A DNA stretch of 64,000 nucleotides, taken from NCBI RefSeq assembly GCF_004011805.1, contig NZ_RCHJ01000014.1:62001-126000 (forward strand), read 5' to 3'. The notes below the pieces were generated by a model. That model was not told where the DNA came from, did no database searches, and was given only the letters and a program-made list of their open reading frames with translations. Below are positions 17,000-25,932 of the stretch, in pieces (position 1 is the stretch's first letter; each line of letters begins with the position of its first letter). The DNA is from Piscinibacter defluvii (GTDB lineage: Bacteria > Pseudomonadota > Gammaproteobacteria > Burkholderiales > Burkholderiaceae_C). The position numbers and the translations under genes are program-made.

Positions 17000-18301
17000 T
17001 CAGAAGCGGCGGCTCCAGGCAAGACCGATCGAGTACTGCCGCATGCGGATGGTCTCGCTTCCGCCGGCGCCCGGTCCCATCAGCTGATTGAACAGCGAGG
17101 TGCCGCTCACGCTTTGACGTGGCGCATACATGAAGGCGGCCGTCAGCTCGTTGGCCGGGTCCATGGCCCAGCTGAAGCCGGCCGTGTAGTGCGTGGTCAT
17201 CACGCCCGGCGCGAGGATGTTGAAGGTGACGTCGGCGGACTCGATCGGGTTGTCGCCGTGGTTCACGCCGGCGCGCAGCGTCCAGGCCGGGCTGGCGCGC
17301 CACTGCACGCCGAGCTTGAAGACGTCGATGTCCTTCCAGCCGAAGCCGGGGCCGTTCGGGGCGCCCAGCTGGCCCTGCGGCAGGCTGGCGCGGCCCACCG
17401 AGGGCACGCCGCTGTACTCGATGCGCTGGTAGTCGAACGCGACGGTCAGCGCCGGCGTCGGCGTGAAGGCCAGCCCGATCGCGTAGTGCGCCGGGATGTC
17501 GAAGTCGCCGCCGCCGGCGAACAGGCCCTTGTACTCCTCGAAGGCGCTCATGTTCATCTTCGGCGCGTAGGCGGCACCGATCGTCAGCGAGTCGATCGGC
17601 CGTCCCAGGTAACCCAGGCGCACCCCGAAGCCGTGCGAGCGCGAGTAGCCGCGGTTGGTGACGCTGCCCGGCGCGCTGCTGAAGTTCGGGATGTTCTCGA
17701 AGGCCTGCAGGCCGTGGGCCTCGAACTGCTGGTAACCGAGCAGCAGCGAGACGCCGACCGAGTGGCTCGGGTTGAGCTTGTACGACACGGTCGGCGCGAC
17801 CACCAGCTGCATCAGGTCCACGCCGAGCCCGCCGCTGCCGCACAGCATGTTGCCCGGTGCCACCGTGGTCGGGCTGTTCGGGCACTGGAACGGGCCCTGC
17901 GGGTAGTCGGTGTTCATGCCGCCGTTGCCGTACACGGTGACGCCCAGCGCCAGGTCGCTGCCGAGCAGGTGGTTGTAGCCGAGCTCGGGCACGTAGAAGA
18001 GCTTGCTGTCGCTGTCCACCGAGCCGTTCAGCGAGGCGACGCCGGCGCCGCTGCGCTGCGCGTCGCGCCGCGGCGAGAACAGGTCGACGCCCAGGTCCAG
18101 GCGGGGGCCGGCCCAGACCATGCTGGCCGGGTTGTTGGCGCCGCCCATCGCGTCCTCGGTCATCGCGACCGAGGCCCCGCCCATGCCCTTGGCGCGGATG
18201 CCGTAGCCGTGCGGGAAGTAGCCGTTGGTGGCGAGTGCCGGGCCGGCGGCCAGCGCCGCCGCGAGGGCGAGCGCGGCGGGCGCGTAACGAAGGCGGTTCA
18301 T
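17000..18301 (-). CDS. FadL/TodX-family outer-membrane transport protein
   Basis: A 433-residue outer-membrane beta-barrel with signal peptide (cleavage near ALAT, residue 25). It has the family start NGYFPHGYGIRAKGMGGAS and AMTEDAMGGANNPASM, and ends in the aromatic RRF typical for barrel insertion. FadL proteins take up hydrophobic compounds such as fatty acids or aromatics by lateral diffusion. Here it lies 37 bp from sqr inside a sulfur-oxidation run, so passage of hydrophobic sulfur species is an attractive but untested idea. Aromatic uptake for the salicylate pathway is an alternative. Confidence 0.87.
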   Translation of the reverse strand: MNRLRYAPAALALAAALAAGPALATNGYFPHGYGIRAKGMGGASVAMTEDAMGGANNPASMVWAGPRLDLGVDLFSPRRDAQRSGAGVASLNGSVDSDSKLFYVPELGYNHLLGSDLALGVTVYGNGGMNTDYPQGPFQCPNSPTTVAPGNMLCGSGGLGVDLMQLVVAPTVSYKLNPSHSVGVSLLLGYQQFEAHGLQAFENIPNFSSAPGSVTNRGYSRSHGFGVRLGYLGRPIDSLTIGAAYAPKMNMSAFEEYKGLFAGGGDFDIPAHYAIGLAFTPTPALTVAFDYQRIEYSGVPSVGRASLPQGQLGAPNGPGFGWKDIDVFKLGVQWRASPAWTLRAGVNHGDNPIESADVTFNILAPGVMTTHYTAGFSWAMDPANELTAAFMYAPRQSVSGTSLFNQLMGPGAGGSETIRMRQYSIGLAWSRRF

Positions 18302-18316
18302 GGTGTGTCTCCTGTT

Positions 18317-18364
18317 GTCGTGGTCGTGGTCGTGGTCGGTGTCGGATCGGTATCGGGTCGGTCG
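18317..18364. repeat. Short degenerate GTCGTG/GTCGG tandem repeat
   Basis: Three exact GTCGTG units (18317-18334) run into GTCGGT and several further TCGG units. The tract fills the 79-bp gap between the CMD-Rieske stop and the FadL start. It is a simple-sequence tract that could vary by slippage. It lies upstream of the fadL ribosome-binding site (AGGAGA), so it could change spacing in the transcript but not the protein. Confidence 0.7.
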
Positions 18365-18380
18365 GTGGAACTCGGGGGGG

Positions 18381-19019
18381 TCACCAGCGCGCCTGCACGC
18401 GACCGCCCTCGACGCGGCATTCCCAGCGCATCAGCGGCGTGTCGCCCTTGGCGACGCACCGGCCGCTGCGGATGTCGAAGGCCCACTCGTGCTTCGGGCA
18501 GGTGAGACGCGTGCCCTGCAGCGCGAGGTGCGGGATGTCGGTGGTCTGGTGCGGGCAGCGGCTGTCGTACACGTGCCAGTCGTCGCTGCCGCCGTCGCCC
18601 GTGCGGTGCACGAACACGGCGCGCCCATCGCACTCGACGCGCCGGGTCTGGCCGGGGGGCAGTTCGTCGGCACCGAGCAGGTCGTGCCAGCTCGATTCGC
18701 CGTGCAGCGCCTCGGGGCTGAAGCCCGGCAGGTTCATCGCCAGGATCAGGTCGGCGGCCCAGACGATCTTCGCCAGCCCGAGGGCCGGGAAGGCCATCAG
18801 CAGCGCATCGAGCACCTCCATCGGCGTGCAGCCCTCGCGCAGCGCGCGGTTGACGTACTGCTTGAAGCCGCGCTCGGTCTGCGCGTGCACCTTGGTGATC
18901 ACCGAGATCAGGTTCCGGGTCTTCGGGTCGAGGTGCTTGCCGCACTCCTTCAGGAACTTGAAGTAGTGGCCGAGCGCATCGGGGCGGGCCTTGACGAGGT
19001 AGGCGAGGGCGTCGCTCAT
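18381..19019 (-). CDS. Carboxymuconolactone-decarboxylase-like / Rieske ferredoxin fusion
   Basis: A 212-residue two-domain protein. Residues 1 to about 105 match the helical CMD/AhpD-like fold (RNLISVITKVHAQTERGFKQ, EVLDALLMAFPALGLAKIVW), without the AhpD CxxC redox pair. Residues 118-212 are a Rieske-type ferredoxin with ligand motifs RCPHQ and TCPKHEWAFD. The combination suggests a small soluble redox protein that senses or transfers electrons. It overlaps the Usp gene by 4 bp inside the soe run. I know no assigned function for this fusion. Confidence 0.82.
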   Translation of the reverse strand: MSDALAYLVKARPDALGHYFKFLKECGKHLDPKTRNLISVITKVHAQTERGFKQYVNRALREGCTPMEVLDALLMAFPALGLAKIVWAADLILAMNLPGFSPEALHGESSWHDLLGADELPPGQTRRVECDGRAVFVHRTGDGGSDDWHVYDSRCPHQTTDIPHLALQGTRLTCPKHEWAFDIRSGRCVAKGDTPLMRWECRVEGGRVQARW

Positions 19020-19870
19020 GTCCGGGGTCCTGTGGAGGAGGGCGAGGGGGTGATGCACACCAGCACCGGCTGCTCGGCCAGGCCGATGACCTTCTGCGCC
19101 ACGCCGCCCAGCCAGGCATGGGCCAGGCTGTCGCTGCCGTGGCGGCCGATCACCAGCAGGTCGGCGCCGAGCTGCTTCGCACCGGCGACCACCTGCTCGT
19201 GCGGCCGGCCCACGCGCGTGGCCGCGTCGACCGCGACGCCGAAGCCGCGCGCCGCCGACCAGGCCTGCTGCAACGCGCGCTCGGCGTGCTGCATCGCCTC
19301 CGCGGCCGGACCGGCGACCGCCAGCACCGACAGCGGCAGGCCGCATTCGGCGGCGATCGCCGCGGCCGTCGACACCGGCGTCATGTCGGGGCTGGTCGGG
19401 TCGAGCGAGACCAGCACGCGGCGCTGCCACATCGCCGCGGCGCGCGGCACCACCAGCACGCTGCAGGGGGCGTGCGCGACGACGTTGCGCACCATCTCGC
19501 CGACCAGCAGGTTGGCCAGCAGGCCGCGCCTGCCGCGGCGCCGGATCACGATCAGGTCGCTGGCCAGGCGCCGTGCCTCCTCGACGATCTCGACCCAGGG
19601 CTCCGGACCGCGCCGTGCCTGCACCTCGAGCGCCACGCCGGCCCGCTGCGCGTCCGCCTGCAGGGCCTGCAGGCGAACGCCGGCCTGGGCCTCGGCGTGC
19701 GCGGCGAGCTGCGGCGCGAGCGTCTCGTACTCGGGGTTGCTGAGGATGGGCAGCACCGCGGCCAGCGGCAGGCTGCAGCGGCGCGCCAGCGCGAAGGCGA
19801 GCGTCTCGGCGCCGACATCGTGCTCCGAGTGCTCGGTGGCCAGCAGCAGCCGGGTGAAGGCGTGGGGCAT
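19016..19870 (-). CDS. Tandem universal stress protein (UspA family)
   Basis: A 284-residue protein with two UspA domains (about 1-145 and 146-284). The second has the glycine-rich nucleotide-binding loop GRHGSDSLAHAWLGG followed by the typical VLVC strand; the first has RRRGRRGLLANLLVG. It probably binds ATP and acts as a regulator or stress protein. The gene overlaps the CMD-Rieske gene by 4 bp and follows the small membrane protein by 1 bp, so it is co-expressed with the sulfite dehydrogenase. Confidence 0.88.
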   Translation of the reverse strand: MPHAFTRLLLATEHSEHDVGAETLAFALARRCSLPLAAVLPILSNPEYETLAPQLAAHAEAQAGVRLQALQADAQRAGVALEVQARRGPEPWVEIVEEARRLASDLIVIRRRGRRGLLANLLVGEMVRNVVAHAPCSVLVVPRAAAMWQRRVLVSLDPTSPDMTPVSTAAAIAAECGLPLSVLAVAGPAAEAMQHAERALQQAWSAARGFGVAVDAATRVGRPHEQVVAGAKQLGADLLVIGRHGSDSLAHAWLGGVAQKVIGLAEQPVLVCITPSPSSTGPRT

Positions 19871-19871
19871 G

Positions 19872-20318
19872 TCAGTGCCCCGTCGTGAGCACGCCCGAGG
19901 CCGCCAGCAGCAGCACCGCGACCTCGGCCAGGCACAGCGCGGCGTACAGACGCTCGCCGCGCCGCAGGTACAGCGGCAGCAGCGACAGCAGCGCCAGCAG
20001 CGAGGCACCCGTCAGCACAGCGATGCCGATCAGGTTGGCGATGTCGCCGCGGTGCGCATGCGCCACCCAGCCCCAGCCCGAGGGCAGGCCGGTGGCCACG
20101 AGGAACTGCGAGACCGGCAGGTTCCACACCTCGGGCAGGCGCGAGTGCGGTACGTGCGGCTCGGTCAGGCCCAGGCCGTAGGCGAGGAAGATCAGCACCA
20201 GCGCGGCCAGGCCGAATCGTGTGCCCGCCTCCAGCCAGCGTGCGTAGCGCAGCTGCTCCGGCGGCTGCACGATGCTGCGCGGATCGACCTTCAGCGCGCC
20301 GGGCTCGACCGGCTTCAC
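19872..20318 (-). CDS. Membrane protein of unknown function
   Basis: A 148-residue protein with about four hydrophobic helices (FGLAALVLIFLAYGLGL, NLIGIAVLTGASLLALLSLLPL, ALCLAEVAVLLLAASGVL) and a 30-residue cytosolic N-terminus. Start GTG 20318 overlaps the stop of the TauE gene (GTGA). I do not recognise the family. Its tight coupling to the exporter and soe genes suggests a helper role in sulfite or sulfate export or in electron transfer. Confidence 0.7.
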   Translation of the reverse strand: MKPVEPGALKVDPRSIVQPPEQLRYARWLEAGTRFGLAALVLIFLAYGLGLTEPHVPHSRLPEVWNLPVSQFLVATGLPSGWGWVAHAHRGDIANLIGIAVLTGASLLALLSLLPLYLRRGERLYAALCLAEVAVLLLAASGVLTTGH

Positions 20319-21244
20319 GGCCACACCCCCGTGCCCTTGAGCAGCGCGCGCGCGCCGGCGAACAGCAGAACGCTGATCACCAGGCGACGGATCACGGCGC
20401 CGCGCAGCACGTCCAGCAGGCGCGCGCCGATGCGGGCGCCGAGCATCATGCCCACCACCGAGGGCACGGCGATCATCGGCAGCACCGCGCCCTTGTTGAC
20501 GTACACCCAGGCCGCCGACGAATCGACCAGCGACAGCACCAGCCCGGAGGTGCCGGCGGAAACCTTCAGCGGCGCGCCCATCAGCAGGTTCAGCGCCGGC
20601 ACGTTGGCCCAGCCCGCGCCGATGCCGAACATGCCGGCCAGCACGCCGATGCCGAGGAACAGCACCAGCCCCGGCAGCGTGCGGTGCACCTGCCAGTCGA
20701 CCCGGTTGCGCGTCGCGCCGTCGACGAACACGCCGTGCAGCGCGAGCGCGGCCGACAGCCGATCCGGCGCCGGCACGACCGGGAACTCGGCCCGGCGCGA
20801 CACGGCCATCAGCGCCACGATGCCCAGGACGATCAGGCCGAGCGTGGTCTGCACCACCGCCACCGGCAGCGCCAGCCCGAGCAGCGCACCGCCGATCGAG
20901 CTGGCCGAGGCCAGCAGCGCCAACGGCAGGGCCAGGCGCAGGCTGGCGAGCCCGCCGCGCAGCAGCACCGGCGCGGCCGCCAGCGCGCTGGCCAGCGCCA
21001 CCAGCAGCCCGGCGCCGCGCACGAAGTCGAGGTGGAAGGGGAAGAAGCCGCCGACGATGGGCACGAACAGCGTGCCGCCGCCGATGCCCGCCGGCACCGC
21101 GACGATGCCCATCACGAAGCAGGCCAGGAACAGCGCCAGCGGCCAGCCCCACCAGGGCATGCCGGCGCCGAGCGCGCCGGTCGCGGCATGGGCCGGCGCG
21201 GCGGCCAGGGCCAGCAGCAGCGCGGCAGGCAGGGCGCAGCGCAT
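20315..21244 (-). CDS. TauE/SafE-family sulfite/anion exporter
   Basis: A 309-residue membrane protein with about eight helices in two repeats. The family motifs are VAVPAGIGGGTLFVPIV in the first half and GMFGIGAGWANVPALNLLMGAPLK in the second (given in part). TauE/SafE proteins export sulfite, sulfoacetate or related anions, and one next to soeABC makes sulfite or sulfate export the likely job. ATG 21244 is preferred; GTG 21253, overlapping the soeC stop, is in frame and possible. The first 20 residues look like a signal sequence or extra helix. Confidence 0.83.
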   Translation of the reverse strand: MRCALPAALLLALAAAPAHAATGALGAGMPWWGWPLALFLACFVMGIVAVPAGIGGGTLFVPIVGGFFPFHLDFVRGAGLLVALASALAAAPVLLRGGLASLRLALPLALLASASSIGGALLGLALPVAVVQTTLGLIVLGIVALMAVSRRAEFPVVPAPDRLSAALALHGVFVDGATRNRVDWQVHRTLPGLVLFLGIGVLAGMFGIGAGWANVPALNLLMGAPLKVSAGTSGLVLSLVDSSAAWVYVNKGAVLPMIAVPSVVGMMLGARIGARLLDVLRGAVIRRLVISVLLFAGARALLKGTGVWP

Positions 21245-21249
21245 GCGTG

Positions 21250-22176
21250 TCACGACACCGCCTGGTAGTAGAGGTTCTGCGGGTGGTTGGCCTGCGCGAA
21301 GAAGAACCAGCGCTCGGCCAGCAGCCCGGTCGACTGCAGCACCGCCGCCAGCAGCAGCACGCCCGGCGAGGCCGGCGCCAGCGCCAGGAGCAGCGCCGGC
21401 GCGGCGAAGCCCGCCGCCAGGAAGAACCACTTCACGTTGCGCAGCGCACCGGCGCTGCGGCCATGGAAGAACTCGCGCGTGTTGAACGAGCCGCCCATGA
21501 AGCCCTGCGCGCGCTGGCGGATGGCCGGGTGCTTGATGCCGATGGCGCTCTGCAGCGTCGAGCGCGGCTTGAGCCGGGCGTTGCGCCGCAGCGCCGCGGC
21601 GCGCCCGACCAGCGCCGCCAGCGTCAGCACCAGCGCGGCGAGCGCCAGCGCCGGCGCGATCGCCGGGGCGCGCAGGCTGGCCAGCAGCGCGGCCAGCAAG
21701 CTGCCCGAGGCGCAGCCGATCAGCGTGTAGTTCAGCAAGGTCAGCGGGCTGGCCCATTCCTGCAGGAAACGGATCGACGCGTAGACCATACCGGTGCAGA
21801 TGAACAGCGCCAGGCACAGCAGCGCGGCCAGCGCGCCCAGCAGCCGCGTGCCCGGCATTGCCAGCGCCTGGGCGCCGCCCCAGGCGGCGCAGGCCGCCAT
21901 GAAGGCGGGCAGGGCGATCACCTCGCGCGACAGCCAGGAGGTGCGCCACATCGCCGCCGCGCGCCAGGCGCGCTCCGGGTGGCCGAGGTGGAAGAACGAG
22001 GCCACCAGGCCCAGCCCGGTGAGCACGAGTGCCACGAGCGCGCCGAGCGCGAGGGTGAGCCGCTCGTCCGGCGCCGCGCCAAAGCCCGCCAGCTCGCCGG
22101 CGTAGAGGGCCAGGAACAGCCCCTGGCCGGCGCCGATCAGCACGGTGAGGAAGATCACCGAGAAGGCCGGATTCAT
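21250..22176 (-). CDS. soeC: Sulfite dehydrogenase membrane anchor (DmsC/NrfD-type)
   Basis: A 308-residue membrane subunit with eight predicted helices, including FHLGHPERAWRA, a conserved DmsC-type motif, and TGMVYASIRFLQEW. It anchors the SoeAB catalytic dimer on the cytoplasmic face and passes electrons to quinone. It overlaps soeB by 4 bp, and the TauE exporter gene follows directly. The A-B-C order and the sulfur context support SoeC over a DMSO or tetrathionate reductase anchor. Confidence 0.88.
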   Translation of the reverse strand: MNPAFSVIFLTVLIGAGQGLFLALYAGELAGFGAAPDERLTLALGALVALVLTGLGLVASFFHLGHPERAWRAAAMWRTSWLSREVIALPAFMAACAAWGGAQALAMPGTRLLGALAALLCLALFICTGMVYASIRFLQEWASPLTLLNYTLIGCASGSLLAALLASLRAPAIAPALALAALVLTLAALVGRAAALRRNARLKPRSTLQSAIGIKHPAIRQRAQGFMGGSFNTREFFHGRSAGALRNVKWFFLAAGFAAPALLLALAPASPGVLLLAAVLQSTGLLAERWFFFAQANHPQNLYYQAVS

Positions 22177-22901
22177 GTCGCGTAGTCCTCGCGCCCGGGT
22201 TCGAGGTGTGCCGGCTCGGGGTGCTTGCCGTCGAGCTTGAGCGGGTTGTCCTGGCGCTGCAGGTCCTCGGCATGCAGCGTGATCTGCGTGCGTCGGCGTG
22301 GCAGGTAGTGGTTGGCCGGGCGCGTGCCCCATTCGGGCATCAGCGGGTAGCCGGCGCGTTCGTTGATGGCCACCGACACCGTCGAGCAGGGGTCGTGGAT
22401 GTCGCCGAACAGGCGCGCGCCGGCCGGGCAGGCCAGCACGCAGGCCGGCTTGCGCTGCGCCTCGGGCAGGGTCTTGTCGGTGACGCGGTCCACGCACAGC
22501 GTGCACTTGGTCATCACCTGGCGCTCCTCGTCGAGCTCGCGTGCGCCGTAGGGGCAGGCCCAGCTGCAGTACTTGCAGCCGATGCACTTGTCGTAGTCGA
22601 CCAGCACGATGCCGTCCTCGGCGCGCTTGTAGCTCGCGCCGGTCGGGCACACCGGCACGCAGGGCGGGTCCTCGCAGTGCAGGCAGCTCTTCGGGAAGTG
22701 CACCGTCTGCGTGTTCGGGAACTGGCCGACCTCGAAGGTCTGCACGCGGTTGAAGAAGCTGCCGGTCGGGTCTTCGCCGTAGGGGTTGTCGTCGGTCAGC
22801 GGGCCCGCGGAGCCGGAGGTGTTCCACTGCTTGCAGCTCGTCACGCAGGCATGGCAGCCGACGCAGACGTTCAGGTCGATGACCAGGGCCAACTGGGTCA
22901 T
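22173..22901 (-). CDS. soeB: Sulfite dehydrogenase iron-sulfur subunit
   Basis: A 242-residue ferredoxin-type subunit with sixteen clustered cysteines in four [4Fe-4S] sites: CVGCHACVTSCKQW, CLHCEDPPCVPVCP, CIGCKYCSWACPYG and CTLC...CVLACP. It has no signal peptide, consistent with a cytoplasmic enzyme. It carries electrons from the SoeA molybdopterin to SoeC. The start overlaps the soeA stop by 4 bp. Confidence 0.92.
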   Translation of the reverse strand: MTQLALVIDLNVCVGCHACVTSCKQWNTSGSAGPLTDDNPYGEDPTGSFFNRVQTFEVGQFPNTQTVHFPKSCLHCEDPPCVPVCPTGASYKRAEDGIVLVDYDKCIGCKYCSWACPYGARELDEERQVMTKCTLCVDRVTDKTLPEAQRKPACVLACPAGARLFGDIHDPCSTVSVAINERAGYPLMPEWGTRPANHYLPRRRTQITLHAEDLQRQDNPLKLDGKHPEPAHLEPGREDYAT

Positions 22902-25807
22902 GACGAGACCTTCCTGCGTCCGGCCATCCAGCCGCGCCGCTTCGGTGGCTCCGGCATGCCCGGCACCGGCTGCATCGCCTCGAACTGCGGCCAGCTCTCG
23001 GCCGGCTCCTCGGGCGACGCCGGACAGATGCGCACACGCACGTCGTACCAGGCGGCCTGGCCGGTGACCGGGTCGGAGTTGGACAGCGTGGTGCCGTCGC
23101 TGCCTCCCGGCAGCTCCTCGCGGATCAGGTGGTTGAGCAGGAAACCGCGACGCGACTCGTTGGCGCCGGCGTCGAGGTGCCAGGCGCCGCGCTGCTTGCC
23201 GATCGCGTTCCAGGTCCACACCGTGCCCGGCTCGACGGCCTCGCTGTGGCGCGCGAGGCAGCGCACCTTGCCCCAGGGCGACTCGACCCACATCCACGCG
23301 CCGTCGGCGATGCCCGCGGCCAGCGCGGTGCGCGTGTTGACGAACAGGAAGTTGTGGGTGTGGATCTGGCGCAGCCAGGCGTTCTGCGAATCCCACGAGT
23401 GGTACATCGCCATCGGCCGCTGGGTCACCGCGTTGAGCGGGTAGGTCTGCGTGTCGGTGGCCTGCTGCTCGAGCGGCGCGTAGAAGAAAGGCAACGGGTC
23501 GAAGTAGGTCGCCACGCGCTGCTTCAAGCGCTGCGGCGGCTGCTTGCCCGGATGCTTGCCCTGCGCCGCGAGGCGGAAGCGCTGCAGGAACTCCGAGTAC
23601 AGGTGGATGACGATCGGATCGCGGTCGCGCCGCAGGCCGCAGCGCTGTGCCCAGTCCATGTAGCCCTGGTTCCAGTTGCGCATGTACTGCAGCGACGGCG
23701 GCAGGTGGTGCTGGAAGACGCAGTTGTTCCTGGCGTACATCTCCCACTGGCGCGGATTGGGCTCGCCGCGCATGGCCTTCTCGCCGCCCTTGCCGCGCCA
23801 GCCGGCGAGGAAGCCGATGCCCGAGCCGGGCGCCGTCTCGTAGTTGACGATGAAGTCGGGGTAGTCGCGGTACTTGCGCGAACCGTCGGCGTTGACGAAG
23901 GCCGGGAACTTCAGCCGCGAGGCCAGCTCGACCAGCACCTCCTGGAAGGGCTTGCACTGCCCGGTGGGCGGCAGCACCGGGATGCGCACCGAGTCGACCG
24001 GGCCGTCGAACTCGCTGATCGGCCGGTCCAGCATCGACATGCAGTCGTGCCGCTCGAGGTAGGTGGTGTCGGGCAGCAGCAGGTCGGCAAACGCCGTCAT
24101 CTCCGAGTGGAAGGCGTCGCAGACGACGAGGAACGGGATCCGGTACTCGCCGCTCTCGTCCTTGTCGTTCAGCATCCTGCGGACCTCGGACGTGTTCATC
24201 GTCGAGTTCCAGGCCATGTTGGCCATGAAGATCAGCAGGGTGTCGATGCGGTAGGGGTCGCCGCGCCAGGCGTTGGTGATGACGTTGTGCATCAGCCCGT
24301 GCGCCGACAGCGGGTGCTCCCAGCTGAAGCCCTTGTCGATGCGCACCGGCTCGCCGGCCGCGTCGACGAACAGGTCGTCCGGGCTCTCGGGCCAGCCCAG
24401 CGGCGCGCCGTTCAGCGGCGTGTCGGGCCTGACGGCCTCGGGCCCCTTCGGCGGCCGCGCGTTGGGCGGCACCGCGCGCGGGTAGGGCGCCTTGTGGCGA
24501 AAGCCGCCGGGCCGGTCGATGGTGCCCAGCAGGCTCATCAGGATGGCCAGCGCGCGGATGGTCTGGAAGCCGTTGCTGTGCGCGGCCAGGCCGCGCATCG
24601 CGTGGAAGGCGACCGGGTTGCCGGTGACCGTGTCGTGCGCCTGGCCCCAGCAGTCGGTCCAGGCGATCGGCAGCTCGATCTTCTGGTCGCGCGCGGTGAT
24701 GCCCATCTCGTGCGCCAGGCGGCGGATGGTCGCCGCCGGGATGCCGGTGATGCCCGCGGCCCACTCCGGCGTGTACTCGCGCACGCGCTCCTCGAGCAGC
24801 TGGAAGGCGGGCACGGCCGGCGTGCCGTCGGGCATCGCGTAGCGGCCGAGCAGCGCCGGGTCGGTGCCTTCGGTGTGGTCGCCCACCGGCCGGTGGGTGA
24901 GCCGGTCCCACCAGAAGAAGTTGTGCGGCCGCAGCGGGTTGACGACGTCGCCCTCGGCGTTGCGCAGCATCAGGCCGAACTCGTCGCTGGCCTCGTCCTG
25001 GTTCACCAGCTGGCCGGCGTTGGTGTAGCGCGCCAGGAACTCGCGGTCGTACAGGCCGAGCGCGATGATCTCGTGGATCAGCGCCAGCAGCAGCGCCCCG
25101 TCGGTGCCCGGCTTGATCGGCACCCACTCGTCGGCGATCGCCGCGTAGCCGGTGCGGATCGGGTTGATCGCGATGAACTTGCCGCCCTGGCGCTTGAACT
25201 TCGCCAGCGCCATCTTCATCGGGTTGCTGTGATGGTCCTCGGCGGTGCCGATCATCACGAACAGCTTCGCGCGCTCGAGGTCGGGCCCGCCGAACTCCCA
25301 GAACGAGCCGCCGATCGTGTAGATCATGCCCGCGGCCATGTTGACCGAGCAGAAGCCGCCGTGCGCCGCGTAGTTGGGCGTGCCGAACTGGCGCGCGAAC
25401 AGCCCGGTCAGTGCCTGCATCTGGTCGCGCCCGGTGAACAGGGCGAACTTCTTCGGGTCGGTGGCGCGCAGGTGGCGCAGGCGCTCCTCGAGCATCGAGA
25501 ACGCCTCGTCCCAGGAGATCTCCTCGAACTCGCCCGCGCCGCGCTCGCTGCCGGGCTTGCGCCGCAGCGGCAGGGTCAGCCGCGCCGGCGAGTACTGCTT
25601 CATGATCCCCGACGAGCCCTTGGCGCAGATCACGCCCCTGTTCAACGGGTGATCGGGGTTGCCTTCGATGTAGCGCACCTCGCCGTTGCGCAGGTGCACG
25701 CGGATGCCGCAGCGGCACGCACACATGTAGCAGGTGGTGGTGCGCACCTCGGTGCGCGCGTCGGGCACCGGCGCGGCCGTCGGGTCGTGGAGAGGGGTGG
25801 GCGGCAT
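22898..25807 (-). CDS. soeA: Cytoplasmic sulfite dehydrogenase molybdopterin subunit
   Basis: A 969-residue molybdopterin oxidoreductase of the DMSO-reductase family. The N-terminal [4Fe-4S] site is CYMCACRCG...CAKG. There is no Tat signal: the protein opens MPPTPLHDPTAAPVPDAR, so the active site is cytoplasmic as in SoeA of Allochromatium vinosum, which oxidises sulfite to sulfate. The segment FTGRDQMQALTGLFARQFG and the Cys-containing GGFCSVNMAAGM region are typical. It is the first gene of an eleven-gene minus-strand run, 74 bp from the shared 52-bp element. Confusion with polysulfide or thiosulfate reductases is unlikely given the missing Tat signal and the rDsr context. Confidence 0.92.
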   Translation of the reverse strand: MPPTPLHDPTAAPVPDARTEVRTTTCYMCACRCGIRVHLRNGEVRYIEGNPDHPLNRGVICAKGSSGIMKQYSPARLTLPLRRKPGSERGAGEFEEISWDEAFSMLEERLRHLRATDPKKFALFTGRDQMQALTGLFARQFGTPNYAAHGGFCSVNMAAGMIYTIGGSFWEFGGPDLERAKLFVMIGTAEDHHSNPMKMALAKFKRQGGKFIAINPIRTGYAAIADEWVPIKPGTDGALLLALIHEIIALGLYDREFLARYTNAGQLVNQDEASDEFGLMLRNAEGDVVNPLRPHNFFWWDRLTHRPVGDHTEGTDPALLGRYAMPDGTPAVPAFQLLEERVREYTPEWAAGITGIPAATIRRLAHEMGITARDQKIELPIAWTDCWGQAHDTVTGNPVAFHAMRGLAAHSNGFQTIRALAILMSLLGTIDRPGGFRHKAPYPRAVPPNARPPKGPEAVRPDTPLNGAPLGWPESPDDLFVDAAGEPVRIDKGFSWEHPLSAHGLMHNVITNAWRGDPYRIDTLLIFMANMAWNSTMNTSEVRRMLNDKDESGEYRIPFLVVCDAFHSEMTAFADLLLPDTTYLERHDCMSMLDRPISEFDGPVDSVRIPVLPPTGQCKPFQEVLVELASRLKFPAFVNADGSRKYRDYPDFIVNYETAPGSGIGFLAGWRGKGGEKAMRGEPNPRQWEMYARNNCVFQHHLPPSLQYMRNWNQGYMDWAQRCGLRRDRDPIVIHLYSEFLQRFRLAAQGKHPGKQPPQRLKQRVATYFDPLPFFYAPLEQQATDTQTYPLNAVTQRPMAMYHSWDSQNAWLRQIHTHNFLFVNTRTALAAGIADGAWMWVESPWGKVRCLARHSEAVEPGTVWTWNAIGKQRGAWHLDAGANESRRGFLLNHLIREELPGGSDGTTLSNSDPVTGQAAWYDVRVRICPASPEEPAESWPQFEAMQPVPGMPEPPKRRGWMAGRRKVSS

Positions 25808-25880
25808 CGTGGAGCGTGGTGCGGCCCACCGGATACATCCGGTCCGGACAGCGACTTCATTAGGCGCAGGCGGCCCCCGC

Positions 25881-25932
25881 AGCGTCTATTACCGGGACGG
25901 GTAATGACCACCTACCCATCTGGGTAATGCGC
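25881..25932 (+). promoter_or_regulatory. Copy 1 of the shared 52-bp sulfur-regulon element (soeA / NarX-like kinase)
   Basis: An element between divergent soeA and the kinase gene. It contains two imperfect inverted repeats: ATTACC-GGGACG-GGTAAT and TACCCATCTGGGTA. TACCCAT fits the NarL heptamer TACYYMT. Without any gap it matches 37 of 52 bases of the dsrA copy (read on the minus strand) and 39 of 52 of the soxY copy. The AGCGTCTAT edge faces soeA (74 bp to the ATG); the GGGTAATG edge faces the kinase. The motif is seen directly; binding by the NarL-like regulator is inferred. Confidence 0.8.

Noticed and set aside
22898-25807. SoeA as a polysulfide, thiosulfate or tetrathionate reductase
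   Set aside because: Those are Tat-exported; this protein lacks a Tat signal and has SoeB and SoeC partners in an rDsr context.
23129-25927. Long plus-strand frame opposite soeA
   Set aside because: Same shadow effect; soeA on the minus strand has full family motifs.
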